From NCBI GenBank assembly GCA_013398275.1, contig VZSE01008494.1:541466-605465 (forward strand): 64,000 nt of DNA, read 5' to 3'. A program made the position numbers and the translations under genes. Positions within the stretch are counted from its first letter, which is position 1. Each line of letters opens with the position of its first letter. The notes beneath the pieces were generated by a model that saw only the letters and a list, made by a program, of their open reading frames with translations, was not told the origin of the DNA and ran no database searches. Below are positions 23,634 through 37,191 of the stretch, in pieces. The DNA comes from Promerops cafer (Eukaryota; Chordata; Aves; Passeriformes; Nectariniidae).

Positions 23634-26600
23634 CTGTTTTCAGCTCTGTAGCTCATCAACTCTGCTTTCATTAGCACATTGCTCTGGTGCAGTGAATATG
23701 CCTTGAGAGTTGAAGGATCTGAGCAAAAACAAGCTACAAATAAATCAACCCCTGTTCTCTGGAGCTGCCATGCCTTGAAGTGTTTGCACTGAGAAGAGGG
23801 TGCTGCTGCCTCTTAGATGTGTCCAAAACCTATGAAAGAGGTACAGTCTTTACAATGTGGAATCAATTAAAATGCTGAGAGGCTCCAAGCCTCAGCTTGT
23901 GCTCCTGACACGCTCTTTCACTTACAAGAAAAAACAAAACAGAAAACCACAATGGACTGTCTTCGTGTCTCCCAACAAGCGTAAACATATGAATGCCAAG
24001 CTCTTCTAAAAAGTATTTCAAGAACTACAGCAACCCACCACAGAGCATCCTTCTGCAGAATTTACAAGCAGGCTCCCAAGAGCTAATCCAGCCCTCCCTA
24101 TAAGCTTTCCTGAACTGCAGGCTGACACTGAAATTGCTGCCAAAGCTACAAAAAAATGTGTAAAATGCCCTGATTATATCTCTTTTAGGCTTGGTCTCTT
24201 CTATCTGTAACAGTGCTATGTTGCTTCCTGTAGCATGCCTTGGGGATTTGAAGGGAATTAAATAAATACCCACTAATAAAACACGGTAATTTGAAGCTGC
24301 TGGTTCATTTCAATCCAGTAGACTTGCCAACATCTTTCAGTAAGTCCAGCAGCCAATGCTGCTGTCCAAGACCTGCTAAAGGTCCTTTTAAATGATGTCC
24401 TGGAGCTTGCTGGACAAGCGAGGCATCTACAGGCTCTGTACTTTGACAAAAGAGCTCGGCCCCTAGCTTGGATCTAAACCAATTCATGCATCGCAAATGG
24501 GAAATATTCTTTTAAGCTTTTTTCTTTTGTTCTAAGAAAACATTGTCTTTTGATGCTGTTCTGCCCAACCTCACACTAACTCAGGCTGAATTATTTCCTC
24601 TCTGCATTGAAATCAGCTCTAGCTCTGAATACAAAAACAACCGTAAAAACTAGAATATAAATAAGATACTCCTTTCAGTTCCTTTCTCTGAAATACCACT
24701 TTTTTCTATCATGTGGCTCACTAAATTGTCACACAACAATTTATGACATAACTGTAGCTGCTAGAAAACTAAGAATTAACTGCCACTAATGACATTAATG
24801 TCTTTCTTCTAAATGGTATAAAACTTCATCGCATGGCATCACTCTGAAAAATACATCAAATTCCCAAGTAAACTACATTTTCAAGACATTAAAAAATACC
24901 TAGAACATAACACATTTGAAAACGCTCATGCCTACATTAGTATCTTAATGGGCTATATTTCTGCACATTCTGACTTCGCTCTAAAGAAGACTTTAAAGCA
25001 ATCAATGAGGCAAAACCTGAGTCAAGCCTAAACTCTCAGCAGTGTGATGGAGGAGCAGGGAAAGAGATTTATCTTGGCATATACGCAACCCCACACTATC
25101 ATTTGGGTTTGATTTCGCAGAAGGAAAGCAAGCTATCGAAAATAAATACTCTTAGGGGAAACAGAAGACTTTTCAAAAAGCATTTAGCACTGCGCAGGCT
25201 TGCTCCCTCAGGCTGTGTCAACTGCAGGGCTGGACGGCTGTGCTTTGGTTTTGTGGGGTCCTCCTTTTTGCCAAACTCACCCGTCCAAAAAGAAAACCTG
25301 AGAGAAACTGGTACATTTCTAGAGAAAGCACTTAAGGTGAAGTGTAATTTCCTAGCAAACCCACAATTTCTGTGACCAGCAGCTGCATGCTCTTGCAAGC
25401 ATGTACAAGGGCTCCTTCAGCTCTTAGCACGGGCAGCACCTGCAGTCCTCCTTGCTCTCTGGCTACAAGGGACAGATCCAGGTTGATCTCACTGAACTCC
25501 AACTATCTGGCTTACAATAAAAATAGGAAGTCCACATCCTATTGCTACAGCTTTTCTGCCTATCATATTTATAAATTACATACCTTCACAAATCTCTTTG
25601 TCTATAAAAATCTATCTGTGTATCTTCACTTTGTTCTCTGAGGTGTGGGACAAAGATGCACTTAAATTACTCCTAAATTACTGTCTTTGGTTTTTTAATG
25701 AAGACAAACTGAAATCATTTTACTCCCTTAAACAGAGGAAGCCATGATTTATAATACTGCACCTAACGGAAAAATACAATTTAAGACCGAGAAGGCAGCA
25801 GAGACACATTTGTTTCCGCATGCTCATAAACATAACTTAAGATGCCCGGCTCCACACATAATCCAAGAGGCACAGGAGTTTATTTTGGGGGTTTCTGCAC
25901 ACAAAGACACGCACCCGGGTGATCCTTTGTTATGCGAATGGCGACTTAAACATTCAAGCTGCATTGTCGTGCTAAGCGAGGGGAGGATTGATGGACAAGC
26001 CACAGAAGTCCCTCGAGTTCCACAGCAGCACTGACTGAATAGCAATAACAAGCATCGTCCCTAATGGCAGCTGGGGGACAGGATCAAACTTGAAAATGAT
26101 GCAGCCAAAACCCCCCTGTGTCCATCTGTATACACCTATTAGAGACAGTAATGCAAAGATCAGTTGTCAAAATCTCCTGGAAAATAGGGCTCTTCAAAGC
26201 TACATGTTTGCTGGCACAATTCTTCAAAACAAGGGTTTTAGTCTTTTGGTTCAGTCTGCCATAGGGATCTGGAGCCCAACCGGCAAATAAAGAAATATTA
26301 TTTAATTATGCTGGGGTTTGGACAACTGCAAGCCATTGTGGTTAAGAAATACGATGACTGGGAGAATTTATTTTGATGATTTATGCCATGTGTGTTTACT
26401 CTACCAACATTTTAAGATTTTAGCCTGAACTAATAAACTGTACATATACAGACAGTAAAGATAATTAAAAAATCTTAAAATATTTCCCTCCAATTGGCTC
26501 TACCTTGCTTAACTTCATTTGCGTGAACAAGACTTCTTGCTGTTATAAAATCAGCCCTTCCTCTGCTGACTATTTGGTCCAAAATAGGCAACATCCCTCC

Positions 26601-29600
26601 AATCTACAGTGATGCTAACACCTACTCAAAAGGATCCTTTCAAAGCTGGCGTCAAATGTTTAAGGGCTTGTTGGCTTCTAGCTTTATGATCATCTGTCTC
26701 AGGAGGTAAATTCGGCAGGATTGGCTGTAGACAATTTGTTTTAAGATTGGTTCTCTGTAATTTATGGCTGAACATATGTCACTCCAGACATATCTATTCA
26801 AATTCCATCAGAGGGCGACGGAGATGGATCTTTTATAGTCCTGACCAAAAAAAGATAGGAAGGATTTATCCAGAGTTGACAGAACTAAGTGGGCTAAATG
26901 GGTTTATGCACAGAACAATGACTCTGGGGAAATGATGTTTCTTGGTGTGTGGTTTTTTTGGGATATTTTGTTGTCACTGCAAATTTAAGGTACGGGTGAT
27001 GTTAGCCAATTTTGCTGTGGGCAGGCAGCCGAGAGGTGCACAGAAAGAAACACAGACATATCTCTTGGGGAACACCTCCCTTCAGTCATGCCTCCTTCCA
27101 CAAAAGCTCGTGGGTTTTTGCACTGGAGCACACTGGTTGGAGTTACAGCAGGAGGTCTCACTGAGCTAAATTCTGCCCTGATATGCATACCACAAGATGC
27201 TCTGGTTTGTTAGAAGGCCACAAATCAAGGTTTGTGTGCAAGGAAGACATGGAAAATATTAATACCTTGAGAAATTTAACCAGGAAAGCTGAGCAAGCTC
27301 TAAACACACAACCAAGTGCAAGAACATCAAGCAGTTATCCTGTCACATGCAGATAGAATGCTTCATCATTTCAGTTTAATTAACCAGACGTAAAAATACT
27401 GAGATTATTTGTTAAGTTGATTAAACTACCCCTTCGGGTCAGACGAACACTGCAACACTTTACAGCTCATCTGCCTTGCCAAGTAACTCCACCAAACAGC
27501 TCCTCTAGGAACAAGGTCAACAAAGGGCAACCTGAGGCATTGCTGGCTCCTCCCATGCCAGCCGGACAATATCGGGAGCTTTTCTTCTGTGTTGCAATCC
27601 AGCAGAGAATTTATTTCAGTACTATCTCTCCTGTTTCTGAAGGAAAACTTTCTGCATATAAAAAATGCTCAAACACGAGATAAAACAATGTAACTTGACA
27701 CTTTACACCTCCTGGTCTTGAAGCCAATCTCAATACTATTTGGGCAGGGAGCCTAATGGCTTTTGGATGCTGGGGTTGGGTCATCCTTGCCATGAACTAG
27801 CTAGAACTGCCATGACTCCAGCCCAGTCAAAAAAAAACCCCAAAAGCCCAGAGGGAAAAAAAAATGCAGTTATATCCCAAGAAGATGTTTTATCAGACAT
27901 ATAAACATTATTTCCCATGTAACATAAACATTACTTTGCACATAAACAGTACTTTTCTGAGACAAAAGCATCCATTGCAGGAGACATCCTGCTAACGACC
28001 CTGTCCATTGCCTCTTCTCAAAGGCTTTGTTCTCGCTCCAAAAATGGCTGTTTGACACATGCAACTGTTCCAGAAATTCACACATGAAGCAAAAAGTAAA
28101 GCAAAGCAAACACTGCCTTCCCTCTTGCTACATGAAGCCTTACCATGATGTCCTTCCTGCCAAATCTATTTCCCCATACCATAAAGTACTAGCCTGAAGC
28201 ACACTTTGCAGCAGCAATGCTGGCATTCTCACAGGCTTTTTATTTAAGGTTGTGAGCGGCCAAAGCTTGAATTTATGGAGATTTAATTCTCAAACTATTA
28301 TAAAGGAATACTGTTGCTCACATGTAGCTCACATGGCTCTCCAGCTATATCTAAAGAAATAAGCACTGCCTTTATGAGCTTGTTTGCCCTGGAAACCTAG
28401 CACTGCCTTTATTTGTAATATTTGCTGCATCTCTGCACCCTTACATTGTATCAACTTGAACAGTTTTTCTAAGGCAGCTTGGGAAAAAAGACCCAACCCA
28501 AACCTTCTGCCTTACAGAAACCATTCATGTTGGATTTCTTCTAGGGAAGACTGAAGACACCAAGAGGGGAGAAAAGGGAGCAGCTGGCATGGGCACAAGG
28601 GCACTGCACCCTCGGTTTGGCACACCTATGCCTGGCAAGAAAAAAGATTGCAAACTGCTTGTCTTACGTCTCATACACAACCACCCTCAACAGCTTGCCA
28701 CTCCTCATTGCCAGCTCCAATTCCACACCTTGTTTTCAAAGCCTTGTCAAGTCCTGTGGCATCTGTCCTGTGATACCCAGCAGGTAAGGGTGGTACAGGA
28801 AGGTGCTGCCTGTCCTCTCAGCAGCCATGAACTGTAGAGACTGCAGGAGACTACGAAGAATCAGTCTTGGCATGAGGAAGAGAAGGCCCAAATAAACCCG
28901 AGAGGGAAAAAGAGGTTACTAGCCTTTTTGAGAAGAAAGCCTGAAAATAAGAACACCAGCAGCAAAACCAGCAGAAGGCAAATGTAAAACGTCCAGTATT
29001 AATTATTTTATTTGAAGAGGTGCACTTTGCACTGAAAGACCAAATGGGAGTTTCTGGACTCAAGTATGGACTGGCAGTATTTTCCTCCCTGTCATCTCTT
29101 GGCCTCCCCAATATCTAACATCCATTCCATATGGATGCACTTTTGGATGCTGGTTTCTTTTCAGATGCACTAGAGAGCAGCCAGAAACTTCTGTGGCTCT
29201 GACACTTAGCCCAAATACCATTTACAATTAATTTTTTTCAAATTTGTGCAAGTGGTAAAAATACAAGGTTCATTATTCCGCACAGAAATTCTCTCATCAT
29301 CCAGCCAAATTTAAAAATAAATAGTTGCAATTAAATGTGTCGCTACATTATTTATGTAGATACATTCAATTTGCAGAAAGCTGCTATAAAAATACTCCCC
29401 TTCAATCCATGGGAAATTTATTGCACTTTTATTGTATATTTTATTCTCCCTGCTCAAATGTATGTTGCTCCCTGCCTTTTTTTCACCCGTGTTACTTAAC
29501 ACATCATTTTCCAGCCACTGTTTCTCCTACATTTGTCTTGAAAGAATGAGGGATGTAATCTAAATCCAAATGTTTCTTGATTATTTGTGAACAAGGCTGC

Positions 29601-32600
29601 TAAATGATTACTAGACAGATAATTCCAGTATTTCCCTAGCAATCAAGCACCACTCCTTGTCTCTGCATTTGGCTCTTACAGCCGTTGGGTAAATGAAATG
29701 CACCAAGGCTGCCCAAGGCTTCTGCATGCTTATTAATTCTGTCAGAAACTCCAGACACTCTAAAGAATTGCTAATTTAACAACAGACTGTGAAATTATTT
29801 TTTCTTTCTTTATTAATTGCTGTGCTATTTGAAAGTGACTTCACTGCCCCAACTGTATTTGGCATGAAGAACAGGGGGTATTTCATCCTGTGAGGAAATA
29901 ACTGAAAGCTTTCTCCCCAGCAGTCCCTATATTCATAACCAAATATAAATATGAGAAGCAACGGCTAATAAAACCAGGTTAACTTGCTGCAGGTGTTCCT
30001 CTGTCAATTTAGCCAGGTGATATTAGCAAAATCTGACAGGGAAGCACAGTGATATATTTCATTTGTGCCTTGACATTTTGATTCTGTTTGTTAGAGTGTA
30101 TGTGCAGGGATCTGGCTTTTTCTCCAACACCTCTATAGCTGTCAGTCTGTACAAAAAGGATTTGACAAGATGTCCATTTAGTAGGATGGGAGGGCAAAGA
30201 AAAAAAAAAAGAGATGGAGAAGCCAGGTATCTGGGTAAAGCTGCACTGCAGTGCAAAAATGGATGCTTTTCACATACCAAGCAACTAAAAAAAAAGAGCA
30301 GCTTGATATGCAGGATCTGAGACAGTTTGCATCCTTTAATCAATAGCTCCTTCGAGAAAGGTGGCCAAGAATAACACAAATAGATGGCAGAGGAGAAAGA
30401 AGACAAAAGGCGAGAGCTGGAGAAAGCATAGGATCACTGTACACTCATCCACAGAAAGATTTTTGGCGAGTCTTAATTATTTTTTTAAAAGAGAGATAAA
30501 AAAAGGATGCTTTTATTTCCTCGAGAGAAATTAGATTTAAGAATAAATCTAAATAGGAATTTTTGCTTTCCAAGGCTGCCTTCTTCCAGCCTGAGGAAAG
30601 AAGCAGAAGGTGATGAAGCTGTCTCTTCCAGGGATAATGTAGGAATTTAGAAGCCTTCAGCTTGTTTCTCCCTGCAAAGAACTTTGGACCAGAAGCAAGC
30701 AAATGATTTACAATGAAACAGAGTACAAAATAGCTACAAAGATGAAACAACAGAAAATGAATGCAGCATTAAACAAGACACTACCCACAGTTTAGAGATT
30801 TATGGTTACTGGCTGGTGTATAAAGATAAGAAAGGGATTCTGATAGTCTGGGTGATTCCTGCATCTCTGCAAGCATGGTTTAAAAGCAAAACTGAATACA
30901 CAACTCTAGTTAAAATTCAGGAAAAAAGGTATTAACCAGTGGGGTTTTAACCATACCTTACCTTTCAAAATGCATCTCTACACAGCATCAGCCACACCAG
31001 TGCTGCCTACAGGCTGCACAGCCAGGCAAGACCTTGCCTCCTCCTCGGCCGGAATGCGTGGCAGCTGCTCCCGCCACATCTGCACCAGGCTGCAGGAGGC
31101 ATCTTCCTCTTGCCCTGTCCTCTCAAGGCCATGCAGCTGAACACATAGTTTTCATGGTCCAACACATATGAGAGATCACAGGACGAGTCCAGCACCCAGC
31201 CACTCCCCAGCTCACACGGGACCAGCTGGGTGCTGCCTGATGGACAGGAGAGCTGATCATCCCATGGCTACAGGAGGGCACATACCACACTGCCACGCAC
31301 ACATCAACCTAGAGCTCAGCCTCAAACCACAACACCCACAGCTGGGCCAGACACCTCCAAAGCCACCAAACCTGGTCCCAGACATCAGGCACGTCTGCAA
31401 ATGACCTGCCATCCCCCAAAAAGAGAAGGCTTGAAATAAGTTTGTGTCAAAAAGAACCCATGGCAGACATCCCTGAGCAGTTTTGCACCTTCGCAGCACT
31501 CCTGTAAATCACCCCTGGCACAAAGTGATGAAAGGAGATCTCAGCTGAGCAGAGCCAGTCGTGTCCTCCTTACCTTGCTGCTCCACCGATGTAGAAAATA
31601 TGTATTACTGAAGCCATAAAATGCTTACAATTATTGCTGCAAACCCAGTAATCTCCACTGATGTAGGTAAATTGCTGATCTCTCTATCACTGTTACTTAC
31701 AATGCAAAAAAACCTTGGGTTTTCTCCACAGCTTAATAAAATCTGTGGGGAATTGGCGCAAGGCTTTCATTCCTTATAGCCAGCCTTTAATGTAGAAGTC
31801 TAGATTTCCTGGAGGGGAACTGAATAGTTTAGAATAATTAGTGATTTACATATAGAGCTGTCAACAAAGATACATGGTATTAAGTTACCATGATGAAGGG
31901 TTCCACCTTCTCAGTTGCTACACTGGATTTGATTTTATTTAAAAATTCTGTATTTTAATTCTGCTCACATTCTGCAATCGCTAGTAAAGTGGCCTGAAGC
32001 GGACAGCAAGAGGAGAGCACTAAATCGAAGGCTTAAATCACTTCTTCCTCAGTTCCCCCTGGCAGATTTAAAGAGCAACCTGGCACTAATGCTTTCAAAT
32101 AATATACTGCTGGACCTGACACAGCAGAGAAACTCTGCTTCAAATCACACAATGGTCTAGATGACCATGCAATTACAATTAACCTCCTGCCCACTGTGCC
32201 TAATGACAAATGATCATGTGAATGATAGACTCGGGAAAGGACTCAGGTATCAAAAAAATTATTTCTGATTCTTACATATTTAAAAAGCCATTTTCAGTTA
32301 GGAAAAAGCCAAGGGACACTAATTTTAGTTTTGCATCCAAAAGAAATGAATAACCCTTGATAATACACACGCAGGCATAAGCACAGGCTGTCAGCCTTCT
32401 AGCAGCAAGAGGGATGCATGGAAGTCTCCTTCCGCCAGAGCGCTGTAATCGGAAAAGTACTAATATCCTCCACTGCTATAAATCTCACCCCAGACCAGAG
32501 ACCATGAATTTTGTCCATGTTGGATAAAAAAGGGTAATATAACCTCAAAATAGCATGCAGTATTTTTTGGCACACTTACTGGGCCCATGGGGTTCGCATT

Positions 32601-33062
32601 ACAAGGTCAGTAAGTAGGGAGTTATCCTATGCTGTTCCGTCAGGTTTTGTGCTTCTCCTGCTTTATGTCCCTCATCTCATACTTACCTCGAGACCTCTCT
32701 TTACCAGGGGGCAGCCTCCTCTCTCTGCTCACACAGCATCTTCAGAAGAAAGCAGAGCTGTACTCCAGTCTGCTCCCTCTGCAGAAAAGGGAAGCACAAA
32801 GATCACCCCCTCCTGGGAAGTGCTGGGGGTAACCATTTCCTTTTCTGTACTCGGCTCTAATGGGGTAAGAGTTTATTTGCCCCAGTTGTGCTCCTGGTCA
32901 GACATCTGTCAGCAGAGCACTTGCAGTGATCACTCCCTCACTTGCTTCAGTGAAGCAAGCTCATTAATTTAAATAATTTTTTAAGGTTTTTGAGAAATCA
33001 CTCATTCTAATTAGTGTCCAGACCTGATGGGGCAGAAACTTCCAGCTCAGGAGTAGCAGGGC

Positions 33063-33086
33063 GTGTGTGTGTGTGTGTGTGTGTGT
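33063..33086 (+). repeat. GT dinucleotide microsatellite, twelve units
   Basis: Twelve perfect GT units are followed immediately by ACACACA. The GT run and the short AC run are complementary and could form a small hairpin. This is the longest dinucleotide repeat seen in the window and a candidate polymorphic marker. Confidence 0.92.
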
Positions 33087-34853
33087 ACACACATATTTTA
33101 CATTTATATGTGTAGGACATGCTCATGCAAATTCTATCTCCCATTCTTCCTAAGTCTGGCATTTTCCACATCTCCCAAGAATGGCAGAAGCAATATGGAT
33201 ACGGCCACTCACCATTTGAAAGCATCAAATCACTTGCAGGCACTGCCAAGACCTCTTCTGAAGCAAATGCAAGTCCTTAGGTCCTCCTTGCTCCAGAGTC
33301 AAAGGATGCAGCACCACCAGACACCCACGGGCCATACCCCCAGCCAAGATAAATGGGCAGCACCATGCTTGGGCAGGCTCCTCCTGCAGAGCCTGTTATG
33401 GCAAGTATTTATGAAGTTGTATGCTGAGCTGTTTTATAGCAGCTAATCACAGGCATAACACAATTAGGAGATAAGCCCTGTAATGCAGAACATTATGCAT
33501 AAGGGTTTCTACGTATATTTATAGCACCTGTTTCAGCATGCCTTCAGATAGAATCTTCTCCTGTAAAAGAAATATACTGTACTCTGGCAATTTATTCTGA
33601 TACTTGATTAGGGAAACATTGCTTCATGAATTCTAAGCCATGACATTTCCACTAATCTTTCCATTTCAACAGCACAGAAAGGAATGTCTTTCATATCTCC
33701 GTGCTTATCATTTTCAAGCTGAGTATATTATCTGCTCGTCTCCGGATTTACTTGATAGCTCTTAAAAAAACTAAAACAGACCACCACAGTCTGTGAACTT
33801 ATGTGTGGCTTACTGGGAGAGCTGTATGTCATTCCAAAGATGAACAAATGTAGAAACTAGCTCTCATCTTTATCCTAAAGTTTGTAAAATAAATAAAAAA
33901 ATCCAGATTGCTATCTGTTACGTCCCTTCAATGAGACTGCTGATGAGAAGGTTTCAAACAATGATGTTTCTGCTTTTGCAGAAGGCCATGCATTAAATTT
34001 CTCATATTGCCTTGCAGGGATCAAGCAGAGTCTGTCTGTTGCCAGATTTCCTAAGCTTGCTCTTCTGCCACACCCCCCAATGCAACAGCTACCACTGCCC
34101 TGCACACCAGTCTGCCCCTGAGAGACCTTAGCTTGCCATCCCTGCAGCACCCCTCCTTCTGATCCCCAACCCCACAGGCATTTTAACACCTAAACAAATA
34201 GTCAGGAGCTCCTCAGCTGTATTTTCCAAGTTACAGATTTAATTTTGTATTGCTTGTCAGGTCCCTCAGCAGCGTGAGATGTTCTTGTGTGACACGATAC
34301 CTTGTCCCCTCACAGTTTTACCTAGGACTGCTCTCTAACCACTGAGCATCATATGGACCTATAACCTAGAACACAACCCATCCATTTGTGAGGGGATAAA
34401 ACTCGACCTGAAGATGTTTCCTGGGAGTGCACTGTTGCTCACAGTGCCTGCCCTAGGTTTTTCAAAGGGGCACAAAACAGGGAGGGGCCTGTAAAGATTC
34501 ACAGCACTCTGCTTCAGCCTATGAATCCACTCCCAAGACATCATCCCACCTGCTAATGTAGAAAGAGCCTCTGCTATCACTAACTAAAGCAATCGTGCCT
34601 CTTGTTCTGCCATACTACACACCTATAGCAGCCTTTACTCTATTATATATTCAGGCTCAACCTGTCTTTGGAATTTGCTTTCCCAATTGCTGTCATGCTC
34701 CAACACTTGTCAGTTGACTCAGATAACAAAATATTACTCTGATATTCACAGCACAACTTAGAAATTCCCTACACAAACTACAGGGAATTCTGCCAGTTCT
34801 GAGATAAATTAACTGCTTATCAAAGGCAAAACTGACAAGGGTTGTTGGTTTGA

Positions 34854-34870
34854 TTTTTTTTTTTTTTTTT
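34854..34870 (+). repeat. Poly-T tract, 17 bases
   Basis: This is an uninterrupted run of 17 T, equivalent to poly-A on the minus strand. I see no recognisable retroposon body beside it. Confidence 0.85.
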
Positions 34871-37161
34871 GCATGAATCCATGGTTTATTACTTCCCAGC
34901 CCTGTAACGCTACTTAGCTTTTTCATGATCCATGCATGCAGACATTTAGATATATCACCCCGGATTAATAACAACACAATTACAACCACTTAACGTGTTT
35001 AAGGGAACAGTCCCAGCTTAATTTCCTGCAGCAGCATGCTCTGCTAGCAAGGCAAAATCCATCAGCCTGTGCTCAAACCTTCCTTTAGCTGCTTAGCCAT
35101 AAACTTCCCTGCCCACCAGCACTGGGATGAGAGCTTAGTCCCTGATCCCAGCTCCTCAGGGCAAAGTCCACATGGCTTCTTTCAGGGTTTGACTACAGCT
35201 CTTCCTTTTCTCACACCAAAATCAATACCACCCCAGCTCCTCCTCCTGATGTTATGCTAAACTCTGGCAGAATAGCCTCCTTTTTCCTCATGAAATCAGC
35301 ATTCTGGGTCACATTTTGGACGTTATCTTCTAAAAAGCTCCAAATTGAGCCTGGCAGCAATTGAGTCCCAAGCCCCAGAGTTTTCTCAGGACTTAAATGC
35401 CAAAGCATTTTGGCTTCCGATGCCCCAGGAAAAGAAACTTACTCCAGAGACCTGCTGGGCACAAGGATACCAAGCCCTCTTGGCCTGAAGGACATAAGAA
35501 AGCTACCAGAAGGCTACCAAAATCAGCTCTACACATACAGCAGCTCAGGCTTGTGCTCAGCAGCCTGCCTACAGAGAAGCTGGCACCCCATCACTAAATA
35601 ACCCATTTCTCTCTGCCACACATAGTCCATTATCCTTCCAACCAATTTCCAAACCTCTCTTTCTGGGGTGTGTATGGGGAAAAGTATAATGTTTCCAACA
35701 TGGAACAAAAGGGTGGGCATATTTCAGTGCCAGAGCAGAACTGATACTGCCCACACAACCTGGGGTTTGGAAATAATGTATTTATAGAAGTACATTAAGA
35801 CCAATTTAGAAAAGGTTGATTAGATAAAGTAATGCTCATTCAGGCAAGCCTAAACAATTTTCTTATTTCATTGAATCAGCAATAATGTACTCCTACAAAT
35901 GCAATAAATATATATCTAATCACCTCCTCCTTCAGTGACTTCTCCCCTTGTTCCTTTCGGTTGGCAGCATTTGGTTTGGGTTGTTTTCAGAAAGGGAAAA
36001 AAACCCCAGTAACTCATTTATAAAACCTTCCCTTCCTGGTAATTTTATTTTATCTCTGTAGCATAAGGCAATGTAGCAGAAGCAAACATTGTTTACTTGT
36101 TAATACCAAGCCAGGACTCTTAAAGAGAGTCGATGAGACCACAGAGGAAAACTATTGTTTTCTTGTTATTCTGCTGGAAGACCTGCGGTAACATGTCAGA
36201 CATTGGTAGAGTCTTTTGGGGAAAATACAAATAGTTCCTGTTTTCATCCATATGCATGGGAAATTGTGCTGGTCTACAAGCACTGGAAGATTTTGTGCTC
36301 CTGCTCCAGCTACATCTTCTCACACTGTAAGAACATCTGCTTTAAAGAAAAAGTCACTGCAATTTCTAATTCAGAAGTCAAGGTATTTTTTAAATCCTGA
36401 CTGTTTGATTGTGTTACTGGATCTGCTGATTATCACAAGGTACATCTCAAGAGATGCACAGCGCTTACTGCAGACCAGGCTTCTGTGCCTGAGTCCTGGC
36501 ACCTGGGTGAGCCCCAAAACCAGGATCCAACCCACTAGCACTCAGATGAATTGAGAAATTGAGGGGCTGCAGGCAAGTGAGGGTCCTAGCCAGACACATG
36601 CATACAAAATCCTTTTGCTTTTCTTGCATGGTGACAACATCTGTTATTAGGACACTGGCTGTTTACCTGTGGGTTTCATGGCTTTCTGTCTTAAGAGTGC
36701 CTTCAGCTCAACACCACATTTGGATCTCAGACTCCCTCCTAGCCTCTGCCTTCCCTTTTCACACTCTCCCTTATTTGCCTCTAGCTCCAGGAGGAATTCA
36801 TATTTCTTTAAAGCAACGTGGGGGCAAGAACTGTCTTTGTCACCTCCTTTCTACGCAAGCATTTGCTGTTGAGGTATGAGGGCACATGCATGTTCCTGCA
36901 ACGATTTCATGAAAGACAGACATGGGGAAATTTCTGCTGCTAGGCAGAATTTTTGCAGCTGTGTTTGTGCCCAAACTAAATTCCCAAGCATACATTCTGT
37001 ATAAAGCCTCTATCAACCACCAGCACACCACCAGCACACAGAACTGATTCATCAAGTATACCCATTATGAAGAGAGACTTCTTTTTTCCCATGCCACAAA
37101 TTCAAATTTAATCAAGGATACTGCTTAAGGAGGCTTTTTATTTTCCATATCCAAGTCCAGA

Positions 37162-37191
37162 AATCAAGTGATTTCTCTGGATCACTTGATT
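37162..37191. repeat. Perfect 11-bp inverted repeat (hairpin)
   Basis: AATCAAGTGAT at 37162-37172 pairs exactly with ATCACTTGATT at 37181-37191 around an 8-base loop. The arms contain CAAGTG/CACTTG, the NK2-type homeodomain core. Any binding is inference only. Confidence 0.83.
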
